From Lineus longissimus (lineage: Eukaryota > Nemertea > Pilidiophora > Heteronemertea > Lineidae), in contig NC_088317.1 in NCBI RefSeq assembly GCF_910592395.1, forward strand, positions 7,256,001 through 7,320,000: 64,000 bases of DNA, read 5' to 3'. The translations under genes were made by a program, and so were the position numbers. Each line of letters opens with the position of its first letter. The stretch's first letter is position 1. The notes beneath the pieces were generated by a model. The model ran no database searches. It saw only the letters and a program-made list of their open reading frames with translations, and was not told where the DNA came from. This document shows positions 9,901-21,900 of the stretch, one piece after another.

Positions 9901-12900
9901 TTCACACGTTTATAGAAAAGATCAACGAGAATGTGTTCAAATGCCCTCATAACGATGAGTTCAACAGAATTTGGTCAAAACAACCTTCGAATGGAGTCAA
10001 CTCTCTTTGCGAAATTGAAGCGACGACCTCATTATTTATCGTAATTTATGCAGATCTGAGTCCAGCTGATGGGTGATGTTCTGATTTGTGTTCAAACTAT
10101 TGGAAACTTCGGAAATTAGTTCTATTAGTTCTACTATTCTGCAGGAGTATATTATAGCCATTGATGTTGACAGCTAAAAGCACGAAAACTTTGTTCAGGT
10201 TTCTCGTCCAATCACGTGACCTCTCTCCAACACTCGATAATGCACTCTTCGTCCACGTTTTAGGCCAATCTTTGGCCTGAACATGAAATCTAATAAGCGC
10301 AGTACTTAAATCAGATGTTTCTCTCGCCTTGAAAACATTCTTGGGTAAAATCCATTGAGATTAGCCAAGTTAATCCACTTTTTCCGTGCCTAAAATCTCT
10401 GCCGCTGAATTCTATAAATAGAAACTATTAACATCGCGGCAGTGTGGTTCCCATTGTGCGCCCTCCCACTTCACACCATGTCAGGAACTTTTACGGAGAG
10501 AGAGGGCGTGCGGTAAGAAGAATGGCCAAAATGACGTCACGTTTTCCTGGCAATGTCTCTTGCCAGACCAGTCAAGCATTGGGAAAGCATCTTTACAGAC
10601 AACGTTAGAACTAGAAAACGAATATGTTAATTTGCAAAATTAAAAGCAGATTTCACCACTAACCATCCAAATCAGAATACGACGGCGCAAAATGTTCTCG
10701 CTTTCCTCCTGCTAAAAAACCTTGTTCCCGCACTCCTATTTTAATTTATGCCAAGGAATATGATATGATCTGTTTTCACTTTTTTGTAATTAAATGGTAT
10801 TCATATAATGAGATCAATAGTAGTGTCCGTGTCAGATCCCATCATGGAGGTATAAATAATTATTTATACCTCCATGATCACATCGTTCAACTAGTCTTCT
10901 CTCCCCAGGTGCCTCACACGGACCTTCACGTCCCCATACTCAAGACCAACTCTTACAATATCGCCCTCAAAACAACCCTGGAGTCATGAATTCACAGGTG
11001 CTCCTGTGAAATCTCAGTTCTAGTTTATTTATCAAACTTTATCGAGGGTTATCGAATCGAATGGATGTGTCGATCGTCGGGGCGGATTGATATGTGGTTA
11101 GGTTGTGCGTCCAAGGCGATTAGGTCATTCAGTTCGTTTGAGAAAGATCATGATCATGAAGATGCATGTTATGTTATAATAACTGGAAAATAAGTTGAAG
11201 TTATTATTAGTACTACGATTCTTACATGAGTAAAAAGTAGACGTTTTAAGCAACACAATGATGTTACTCCCATAAAAAAACTGTCAATTCTCCTCACCAC
11301 TCACAGAAGCCAAGCCATTGCTGTTAAGTTATGCAGGGACTTAATCAATTACTTGCACTCCATGTGGGGTGAATAACATTAGTTTTTGAACGGCTGGCTG
11401 TAGGGGGATGATTGGAACAGCCGGTATACCTGCTGACCTGCTGAACCGAGGTTAATGTTATTTTCAATCCACGATTGCAGGTCACCTGAATTTCGAGATT
11501 TCGCGGGAAATGAAATTGTAAACAAACGCATGTGTGCAGTTCAAATGTAAACAAAAATGTATTTTTGGTAGTTTTGGTTGCTGGACTTGGGTTTTCCCGC
11601 AGTCAGGAGCTGGATCAAATTAGTGGTCTATTGTGCTGTTTTAGTCAGAGGTAGCCCTTGATTATGAAGGGATTTTCAAATTAAGGTGACCATGGTCTTT
11701 TATGTGCTCAGCTCACCACAGCTTTCAATATTTGATGTATCTGAAGAGGCGCGCGGAACCTGACATGGCCTTACCAAGGAGCTGCTAACTTTGCCTTTTT
11801 GGCTGAGACATTGCTTCATGTAGGACTAGGAGGAGCACGCATACATCGTGCCATTTCAGGGTCCGAGTCTGTGGACAATTGGTTTGATTAATTTGTCTCT
11901 TCGATATTGCTCCTTTATTGCATTAGATTTTCATCGCAATTCGATCTATTCAAGATATAGCCAATTTGAACCTGTCTGCGCCAAGGATAGATTGGTTCCA
12001 GATCGACTCACTATGACTAGGAATATGCAGTAGAGCACAATGTCATGAAAAACGACCCTTTGTATTGTAAATTCCAATCACCTGCAGGACAGGTCAATTT
12101 CTCTCAATAAAATTAATTTTGTTGACTCCTGTAATCTCTACCTTATTAAAAAAAAAAGAAAGTGGTGCTAGTCCCAAACTGGTAATTTCTATTTATTTTG
12201 ACCTCTGTTAAATCATGATACCTCTCAATTACAGACAGCATTTTGTATCCTTGTGCTGTACAACCCAGCTTGGACATACCACAGTTGTCCATGGAGAAGT
12301 CTCATCCTCTCTGACACTTTTTTTCTGTAAAGCTACTGATACAACATGCTGAACTAGGGATATCTTCCGTTGCCTCCTGTAATATTTACATACCATGGCT
12401 GATTAGTTCAATCATATTTCATCCAGCTGGCAGCTCTGCATTGGAAATTTTAGTGGTATAACGTGTTCTCTTGACCTTCAAACAGTAGTATAAAGCCGAT
12501 ATTTACTACTTTATACCCTCAGTCCTATGTTATTAGGTCATCCAGCTGAGCGCCAGGCCCTTGGGCCTCTTGTTCCTTAATTACTAGCCCGATTGGCACC
12601 AATTTTATATCATAGGTACATTTAATTCTAACAACCATTCAATGTGTCACCCGGGTCTTTTTTGATTTGACCTACTTTTCAAGGTCACAGAGGTCAAATG
12701 TACTGTAAATTGGCCATTTTTGGGAAATTGTAATTGCTTGGACCTACATCAAACCTAACACTACATGGCACAATACCATGCTGTTCATCCATCTTTCCTC
12801 CACATGAGGTGAGCACAATGGCCCTGGCCATTTCATTAGTGGTTTGTTTTTGATGGAATTTTTATGGTTGGTACTCCAAGCCAGGATACATCACATATCA

Positions 12901-15900
12901 TGGAGGTTTTCGATTTAACCTATTTTACAAGTTCTTAGAGGTCAAATGGCGTAAATTGGCCGTTTGAACGTAACTGTGGCACGTTTCGTAACTGCTAGGG
13001 CTATGGGCTTGAAACTTTTTACACAAAACCCCCTAGGTCAGGTTAACTCTGACACTCAATTTTGGTCTGATCTGTTTCTCCACTTGGACACCAGGGGGCA
13101 AAAAGTGAAAAACCTAGAAAGTATGATATCTTGCTCATTAGTGATTTGTATTCGATAAAGTTGTTATGGATGGTACTCCCAGCAAGGATTCGTTACATAT
13201 TATACAGGTTTTTGATTTGACCTACTTTTCAAGGTCCATTGTCAATTAAGTCGTTACCTAAATACCAGTGAGCACAATGGCCCCTGGCCTTTTCATTTTG
13301 TTACTGCCCAGGTCACATTCGTGTCAGTTGCATGCAACCTACATGCTACTAAATGCCTCGTAATGTGAATCATGTTCTGTCGTGTGAATTTCCATTCATT
13401 TGACATTATTACCAATCCTGAATATGGAGATCAAATTGCCATAGAAGGCTCACATTTTATCGAAATTCCATGAGAAAAATGTTTTAGAATAGACCCGATT
13501 ACAAATAACCTAGTCGGCATGATTCAACTGCAGTCATTGCTCTCATTGAGCTGTACAAATAATCCCACCTGAGAGGAAAACAAATAATTTTGATTGACCC
13601 GTTTCGCGTATGCGACGTGTAACTTACGTCACTAGCGTGTCACGAGCTGCAACTCGGCATGCAAGTGATTCATAAGTTGTGCGAAACTTACGTGTAGCAA
13701 AAAGGATGTCAATTGTGATTTGGACTGTGTACTTTAAGAAAACATAGCTGACATATTCATTCATGAAAATGCCATCTCTATAGTCTAGTTAACTTTGCTT
13801 CAAAATAGACGTTGTGTATGTTGTCATTTCGAGCACAAATTATCTGCATTGGATTTATATTTCATTACCTCTCCCCACATGTTTTTTTGGGTGAAAACTT
13901 TTTAGAGGTACTGTGAAAAATTATGGCTTAATTCTATTACCTTTTTGTCCTATAACTATATATTGAACTATATTCAGCTGTGGCTCCATTTCTATAGCCG
14001 CACTTACACCACCTGAAAATGGACCACCAATCTTGGTTCGGGAACCAATGCCACACCATCGAAAATCCACCAAGCGCTTACACCAGCGCTGCAGCTAGTT
14101 ATAAAATCCGGCTACAGATGGCGCGCAAACAATAAATTGCATGCGCAGAAAGCGCCATTTCGAAAGTGCCGCCTGGAGCCGAACCATCTAACTAGCTAAT
14201 TGCCGATCCATTTGCGCGTACACCACGACAAAGCCGAGCTTTTAACAAGCCGGGCGAATTTCGACCATCAAGCTTGGTGGGACAAATTCGCTCGGCAATT
14301 TGTATCGGCAATGGATTGCCGAACCAATTTGTCGCGGCAATGTGGTGGTGTAAGTGCAATTGGTCCACCAATATTTCGTGGTGTAAGCGCAGCTATTGAC
14401 TCCAACACAGCATGTGCACCTTGATCACACAATCCATAACTTGATTGAAAATTAAGGACTGCTGCTGCCAAAACTAGGCCCTGTGCATATAACACATACT
14501 ACTATTGTAATCGAGGCGTATTAGAATTCACCATCCTTCTCTATTTCACCATTTACAGGTCATACCCAACCACAAGGAACAAGAATGGAACGAGGAGAAA
14601 CCTGAAAACTACTGCGGTTTGTTCCACTTCCAATTTTGGCGTTACGGTGAATGGATTGATGTGGTCATAGATGATTTCCTCCCCACCTTAAATGGAGAGC
14701 TCGTGTTCGTCCACTCGCAGTCGAAGAACGAGTTCTGGAGTGCTCTCCTTGAGAAAGCTTACGCAAAGTAGGGTACCATTGATTTCATCCTTAAATATCA
14801 ATCACCCCATTCAGCTATAAAGAGACCTCCATGCAGATGGGGGATGGCCATATACTGCCAAGATGTCAGTCTATTCGTTTATGCTGTGAAATACGAATCG
14901 ATGCACTAAAACCGGCTAAATAGTGTCTACACTGTATTAATGTGCAGTCTACATAATCACTGGTAGCCAGCTTAACCCTTTCGCTGCGCTGCTCAAAATT
15001 ATTTCAATATTGATTCCTTGCTGCCCCCAAAATACTGTAAAAGCCAATTTTAACATAGGTAACTTTGAGGCCAATATACAGCCTGAAGGAGAAGAGATAG
15101 AGCTTTGGACTATTGGAAAAGGTTGTTGGGGACAGCATGGACTTTCAAATTATGCATTTGTCAATCACCTGAAATTATGTTAATTAACTAAATAATGCTA
15201 ATTAGTATTAATCAACGAGGAGAAAAACACAATTTTTCATCTTGACCCAGGCTATCACTATCATCCCCTCGGACCCTGAATCATGCACACTTTCAATCCC
15301 CATGCACGCTGTGTACATCGGCATTATGTTCAGAATCATAATCACTAATCAGACTCGTCTTCTAACGCCTCGAATTCACTATTTCATCAATTATTGATTC
15401 TGCAGTTCGTCGAACACGTGACTGAGGCATTTAAATTTGTTTACAAAACTTTGGACTCAAAATATCGCCTAAACTTTGAATAAAAACACAGAAGTTTTCA
15501 CCTAGAAATCGAAAGTTCTAGCTGTAAACAACATGGCAGGACACCTAGCGACAAGTTCCTGTACTAATTTGCTATTGAAAACATCGTCTGATTCAGGTCT
15601 CTCCCAAGTCACAGTTCTGCGTACATCCGCACAGATCGGAAATTTTTTTGGGTCACAAAAATGCGTACATCCGCAGCGAAAGGGTTAAGGAAGGCTTGTG
15701 CATAAAGGGTCCATCATCACATTTTCCATTCTACTCTTGGTTGGCAATAAGTGGGTCTATTGTAATCTCATAGTAATTCACACGTGACTAATTTGTGTCA
15801 CTGCTGGCACTTTTAAGCAAGAGGCATTGCTGCAAGTCACACAGTGATACCATACGCCTTTCATTTGCATGATTGTTACACCGTTGAAATGTGGAAGAGG

Positions 15901-18900
15901 GCGTCACATGACCCTAACCTCAAAAGAATTTCTTTTTCTGAAGCATTTTCTGCACCTCAAAATTGTTAACTCTGCTCCTATATCCCATCAAGTAATTTCT
16001 GAAAGTCCAAAAGATGTAATTTTGTTGTGGAGATATCAGAGATTTCTTTAATTTTTGGCCAATGAGATTCCAAGTGACTTCAACAGCTTGCTGTGACAAT
16101 ATGGCTGAAATTAGGCGAATAGCAAATACACAAGTCCCCAAAATAGACTGAACAAGCCTATCTGCCTCATGTTCACAATTGGATTGATTAGACCACAGAA
16201 ACTTAGATATTGTTTTATAGTTTTGATATAATTTTGGCACATTGCCATTGCTAATATTGAACCATGAAAAAGCTCGAGGTCACATGACTTACAAAGTGGT
16301 GGATGAACCAGAAAATGTAAACAGCGAGATTTCAGCATGAAAATTGTCGACAAAAAAAACCTTTACGGAATTGATATTCTCTTGTGAAAGGTTGAATACA
16401 TAATTTAAAACATGGGGATGACAAAGGTATAGTTGTCATTAGAATAAAAGCAATCTTACTGACCATAACGCTACCATGGTCTTTTCAATATTCAGCTTTC
16501 AGCCCTTCGATTCAAATTTTACCGCCTTGAAAACTTAGGAGGCGGTCTGCACTTACGAAAATCAATGACACAATACTCTATAAGAACACGTCGAAATTAT
16601 CCTTAAAAATAAGAAATAAATTGCAATAAACATATAAAACATGTTCACCTGAATTTTGGCGTATTTTACAATTCGGCATTCACAAAGGGAAAGTTTCTAA
16701 TTCAGGAAGTTGATATACTCTCAACACTGTGGATATATTTTATGTCGTTCATACTCTACCCAGGTCAGACTTTTGCATGTGTACTCTTATCGGACACACC
16801 TGAGGAAAAATTGATCTATTTATAATAGAAAAATGATTAGCTAGTTCACATAGCTACACCTAGGCGGCGCCCCAATACAGCCTCTACCTCGTGAAAGTCG
16901 CCATTACTCAGTACTTTTTCCTTGGCGCTATGTTAAACATCTCGCCGAGTTTCTTCCTGAAATTCTACTAATTTAGAGCCGTTCAGGTTAAAGAAGGACC
17001 TCCCGAATGACACCTCTTTCTGGACGCGGGTGAGATTTTTTCTTTTTCTCCCCGTTTTTTGCCTTTGTGAGTGGTTTTTACCCACTCAAAATTTACATCA
17101 GGTTCCAGTATCTTCCCGGGCTTCTGGTCACGTGATCCAAAGAGAAAAAATAAGTTCACTGCTGCGTAGCTGTATATATAATTACTTTATCAAGAATAAA
17201 TTAGGATGGTTCTATTCCAATCCTTCTTATCTTCTTTGCTTTTTTCTCTGGGGTTTCCGCCGTGCCTCCTGGCCCTCCTTCCCTTCCGGATTGGTGATGG
17301 CCGGGTGTCTGGTGTGTCGATGATTCATAGTCCCCACCCCGTTCCTTCCCCGGGTCAGGGTACTGACAGGTCAGTCCCTGTTGGGTCGGGCAGTTCCGCC
17401 CCTGTGGTGACTTCTCCTTCTCCCGGTGCTTCCGGGAAGAAGTTAAAGAAGTCTGTGCAGAGAGGGCCTAGAAAGCCTGGTCGGGGGAAGACTTCGTCCC
17501 CCCTCCTTTTCCTCCGCCGGGACCCCCGCTCTTCAGCAGCGAGGTCCCCGGGGCTCTGGAGAGGTTTTTCCCTCCCCCGACCCCGTCCCCAGGCTGGGCA
17601 CCCCCCTCGGGGGGGGTGTGCCCCCTGGGGAGGTCTCGTCGGGAAGCATCGGTGCTCCTGTCTTAGGGATGCTCCACGAGACTTCGTCCGCCCCCTCTTC
17701 TTCAGCGGGCAGGACTCCCGTGGGGACTCTGGACGTTTTACGTCCCGATCCCTCGGGCGGCGCGGATCAGGTGGAGTTTGACCAGTTCCTCCAGGTCTCC
17801 AATTTTGTGACCCCTGGATCTGCTCGCAGGCTTTTCAGGTCGGTGAGCAGCGCCTCCGCGGGTATTGAGCCGTCTGTCTTTACAGATGTGCTCCCTGTCC
17901 CCCTCCGGGGCTTTCGATGGGGTTGCGACCGCTCACATCCTTGGGCGTAACTGGCACTGCCAGTCCCCTCTCGTCATCTCCGGTTGCCCCGGGGATCCAC
18001 CATCCCTTCGCCATTGGAAGGGCGGCACGGGCGGCACGCCCGACTCGTCCCTCCCTAGGGACGTCGGTTCCTCCTTTGGCGTCCCCTGGTTGTGCAGGGC
18101 CACAGTTCACCGCCCCGTCCCTGCCGCCCTTTTCCTTGCCGGGAGGTGTCCTGCCTGGTTTAGGCAGGGGCTTGGCGAGGGCGCATTTTGTGCGGGCGAG
18201 GGATCCACGTCAGGTCGGTTTCACAGACTCGCCCCCTCCCCCCTCTCCCATGCCTGCCCCATGGGAGACCCTTCGGGACCCTCGCCCGTCTTCATCCGCT
18301 GGCCTTACGGCTGATCAAAGGCAGATGATTCAGCACCTCATGAATCACCTGGAGAGTAAAAATCTCCAGGATCAGGCAGTGACGTGCCAGGGCGAGTGGT
18401 CGGTGGCTTTTGACCTAAGTCCGACTCACATTCCCCTTCCGGCCCGGCCTCGCTGGCCGATTTCCACTCGGGGAGTGAGGACCCCACCATGGTGGCGGGC
18501 ATGCGCGATCTTTGCGCTCTAGTTCAACAGTGTGTGCCGCTAGAGTCTTGTCCTCTCCCGATGGTTAACCCCGCGCTCGGTCGGGTCCCCTTCAATCTTT
18601 TCGAGGATTCTTCCGAGCAGGAACCGGACGCGGTCCCGGACAGGGCATTCCAAGAATTGCCCCCGTCCCCGGCCCTGATTCGAGCCTCCACTTGGTTGGA
18701 CTCGGCTCTCAGGGACACAGCTCGTCCTGCGGGAGTCACCAGCGCGCCTTGGTCTCGACTTTACCGTCGACCGGACCGGGTGCCTGGACGCAGCCGACGC
18801 GTCAGAGGACCAGCGCATTCTTGCCCTGTCCCTCCAACAGTCTCTGCAGCACGCCAGTGATCTGGCCACGAAGCAGGCCGCTAACGTGGTGTTTAAGTGC

Positions 18901-21900
18901 CGGGACCTGCTTATTGAAGGGTTAAGCATGGTCCGTGCCCGGTTTTTGCAGGAGGCGTTAAACACCAGACACCTTTGGTGCCCAGATGCAGTCGGACTGC
19001 CTTACGGAGACGACTTCGGCTCCTATGGCCACCCCCCGCCCGCGGTCCTCTTCTTGGTCCGCGGGCAGGTTTCGTCAGGCGGAGTATCGACGCCCCCGAG
19101 GCTCCTCAGCCCCTCGTGGGTCCTCGTCCTCGCGGGGCTCCTCTTCATTTCATGCCCCAGGGCAGTCAGAAACTGAGACGCCCCCCCCCGCCGCTCCAAT
19201 AAGTGCCACCGCTCCTCAGGTAGGGGCGGGGGCGGCGGGCAACCCAAGCAACCCTTCCAAGGTAAGAGGGGTCGCGGGGGCAAACACAAGTGACTTTTTA
19301 GTCCGTCCTCCTGCGCCTTCAGGTGGCGCCCCCACGGAGGTCGCCGTGGGGGGCAGGCTGCGCGATTTCGCGGCCTTTTGGGATCAGTGGTGTCAAAAAG
19401 ACTCCCGTACTGGATATGCTCCGCCATGGTGTCCGCTTGGACTTTTCTCATCCCCCCTACGCTGACAATCTCCATCCCGGTTGTCTCCCCCTAGACCCTG
19501 CCAGGGCTCTAGCCCTGCGCACAGAGGTTCTCTCCCTCCTCCAGAAGGAGGCTGTGAGATTGGTGGACAATCATTCCTCCCCAGGCTTTTACAGCCACAT
19601 CGTCTTGGTCCCCAAGAGGTCGGGGAATTGGAGACTGGTCATCGATCTGTCCAGCTTGAACCGGTTCCTTCGGGTGCCCAGCTTCAAGATGGAGACCACC
19701 AGATCGGTAGCAGCTGCGGTGCTGCCCAACAATTGGGCAATCTTGCTGGATCTTCAGGACGCGTATTTTCACGTTCCTATCCATCCAGATTTTCAACCCT
19801 TCCTTTGGTTTTACTTCGAGGGAAAGGTTTATCAGTTCCAGGCCCTTCCTTTCGGCCTGGCTTCTGCACCGCTTATTTTCACTACAGCCGTGAAGGCGTT
19901 TGCCGCGCCTTTTCACGCCATGGGCTTCAAGCTCCATTGCTATCTCGACGACTGGCTACTTCGTGACCAGGCTCTTTGCCATCTGGGCAACCAGGCAAAG
20001 TTCCTGCTTCAGATAACCAGGCGAGCGGGTTGGCTCTTAAATTTAGACAAGTCTGAGCTAAATCCATCTCAGGACTATCTCTTCGTGGGTGTTTGCTTTC
20101 GCACACAAGAGGGCCTCATGTCCCCCCCCGCCGGACCGGATCCTCAAGATCTGATCCCTGGTCGGGGTATTTCACCATCTAGACAACGTCTCAGCTCAAC
20201 AGTTTCTGTCCCTACTGGGCCTGCTCAATTCGGCGGCAGACCAGGTCCCTCTCGGCCACCTGTACATGCGCCCCCTCCAGCTTCTCCTCCTCTCGAGTTG
20301 GCGTCCCTTTTCGGATCCTCTCAATCGTCAAATTTCAATCTCAAATTCTCTCCTGGAGGAGGTTTGGAGGTTCTGGGGGTCCGAGACGGAGCTCCTCTGC
20401 TGAGTGCAGCTCAGTCCTCTGTCCCCTCAGATGTCCCTGTTCACGGACGCCTCCCTCTATGGCTGGGACGCCCATCTGAACGAAGGGGACCTGACCGCCA
20501 AGGGCATGGGTCAGCGGAGGATTCGTGCCTCTCGATCAATATTCTCGAGATGCAGGCTGTCATCCTGGCGGTGAGGGCCTTCACGTCTTGGTTAAGGGGT
20601 CACAGGGTTTCTCTCTTCACCGACAATTCAACAGTGGTCGCTTATATCCGGAGACAAGGGGGGATGAGGTCCGACACTTTGTGTCGCCTCACTTGGGAGC
20701 TCCTACAGCTTTGTCGCCGCTTGGACATTCAGCTCCTCCCCGTCACATCCGAGGCAAGAGAAATATCCTTGCCGACGCCCTCTCCAGGGCAGACCGTCTG
20801 GTCCAGACGGAATGGACCCTTCACCGCGAAGTGGTCTCCCGCCTGGCGGGGATGTGGGACGCCCCAGTTGTGGACTTGTCCGCGACTCGGCTAAACAAGA
20901 GATTTGCCCTGTATTATTCGCCTCTCCAGACGAGGAGGCCTTGGGAGTGGACAGCCTGTCGGCCTCCTGGGACGGCCTAAATGCTTATGCATTCCCGCCA
21001 ACCCCTCTGTTGCTTCCGGTACTAAACCAAGTGGCCAGTTCTCGGTTCAAGTTTGTCTGATAGCCCCATGCTGGCCGAACCAGGCTTGGTTCTCAGTCCT
21101 GCCGGGCTCCTGACGGACCACCCCCGCCGTCTACCGGGGTGGGACCATCTGTTGTATCACCCAATCGGCCGGGTCTGTCATCAAGACCCTTCTTTCTACA
21201 GGCTTCACGCCTGGAGACTATCGGGTGTTTCCTCCGAGAGAAAGGCTTTTCGGAAGACGTTATCCGTAAAGTCGCTCAGCCTCAGAGACAGTCTACCCGA
21301 CAGCAAGTGGGATGTCTTTCGAGACTGGTGTAGGGAGCAGGGAGTTTCTCCGGTCGCTCTCTCTCTTCCCAACTTCCTTGACTTCTTAAATTTCTTATTC
21401 TCAGTCCGGAAGTTTTCGGTACTGGGGGTAAAGGGCTATCGCTCTGCCATTTCGGCCACTTTAAAGTTGACCGATTCCTGGCATCCGTCGTTGGATGATG
21501 CTGTCTCATCTTTGCTTCGCAATATGTCTTTGGAGCGTCCTCGTTCCATTCAGCGTACCCCCAAGTGGGATCTCTCGGTGGTGCTTAGGGCTCTCATGAA
21601 GTTTCCATTTGAGCCTATGCACCAGGCAGATTTTAAACATCTGACATTTAAGAGTGTTTTTCTCGTGGCTTTGGCCACGGCGCAGAGACAGTCCGAGCTC
21701 CATGCCTTAGCCTTTAATAGATTGGCTTTTAATGAGAGGGGCGCGGTCCTAGAATTTGTCCCAGGTTTTCATGCTAAGAACCAGGCGCCACACACCTTCA
21801 GGCGCCCGGTTTTCATCCCCTCCTTGTCCGCTACGGTCTCTAGGAATCTCCTGGACAGAACTCTCTGCCCGGTTCGGGCATTGAAGTTCTATGTTGATAA

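Larger units (their letters stand above)
8520..12836 (+). mobile_element. Family A element A2 (nested in A1)
   Basis: Starts TGGCTCACCGTTAGGGGAGTC and ends AGGTGAGCACAATGGCCCTG followed by GCCATTTCAT. It was inserted between two T residues of the A1 core without duplicating target. It carries core monomers near 8880, 9180 and 12690. Its own core is interrupted at 9360 by element B and resumes at 12574 with TCCTTAATTACTAGCCCGAT, matching the uninterrupted ATTCCTTAACTTCTTGCCCG at about 9056. Confidence 0.75.
8325..13296 (+). mobile_element. Family A element A1 (outer of three nested)
   Basis: The 5' end is a hairpin, TGGCTCACCGGTACGGTGAG, followed by a CGTCGTC-rich stretch. The 3' end at 13267-13296 has GTGAGC, then a GGCC-type palindrome (ATGGCC-CC-TGGCC) and TTTCAT. 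Its sequence is continuous with family consensus from 8325 to 8519 and again from 12837: CTCACTTAT resumes exactly as TAGTGGTTTG, matching the intact CTTATTAGTGATTTG of other copies. The gap is filled by element A2. No coding capacity for Rep or helicase is seen. Confidence 0.75.

Noticed and set aside
18540-19475. Long antisense frames in the DIRS gag region
   Set aside because: GC-rich sequence lacks stop codons by composition; the sense strand is supported by the second copy and by the downstream RT and recombinase.
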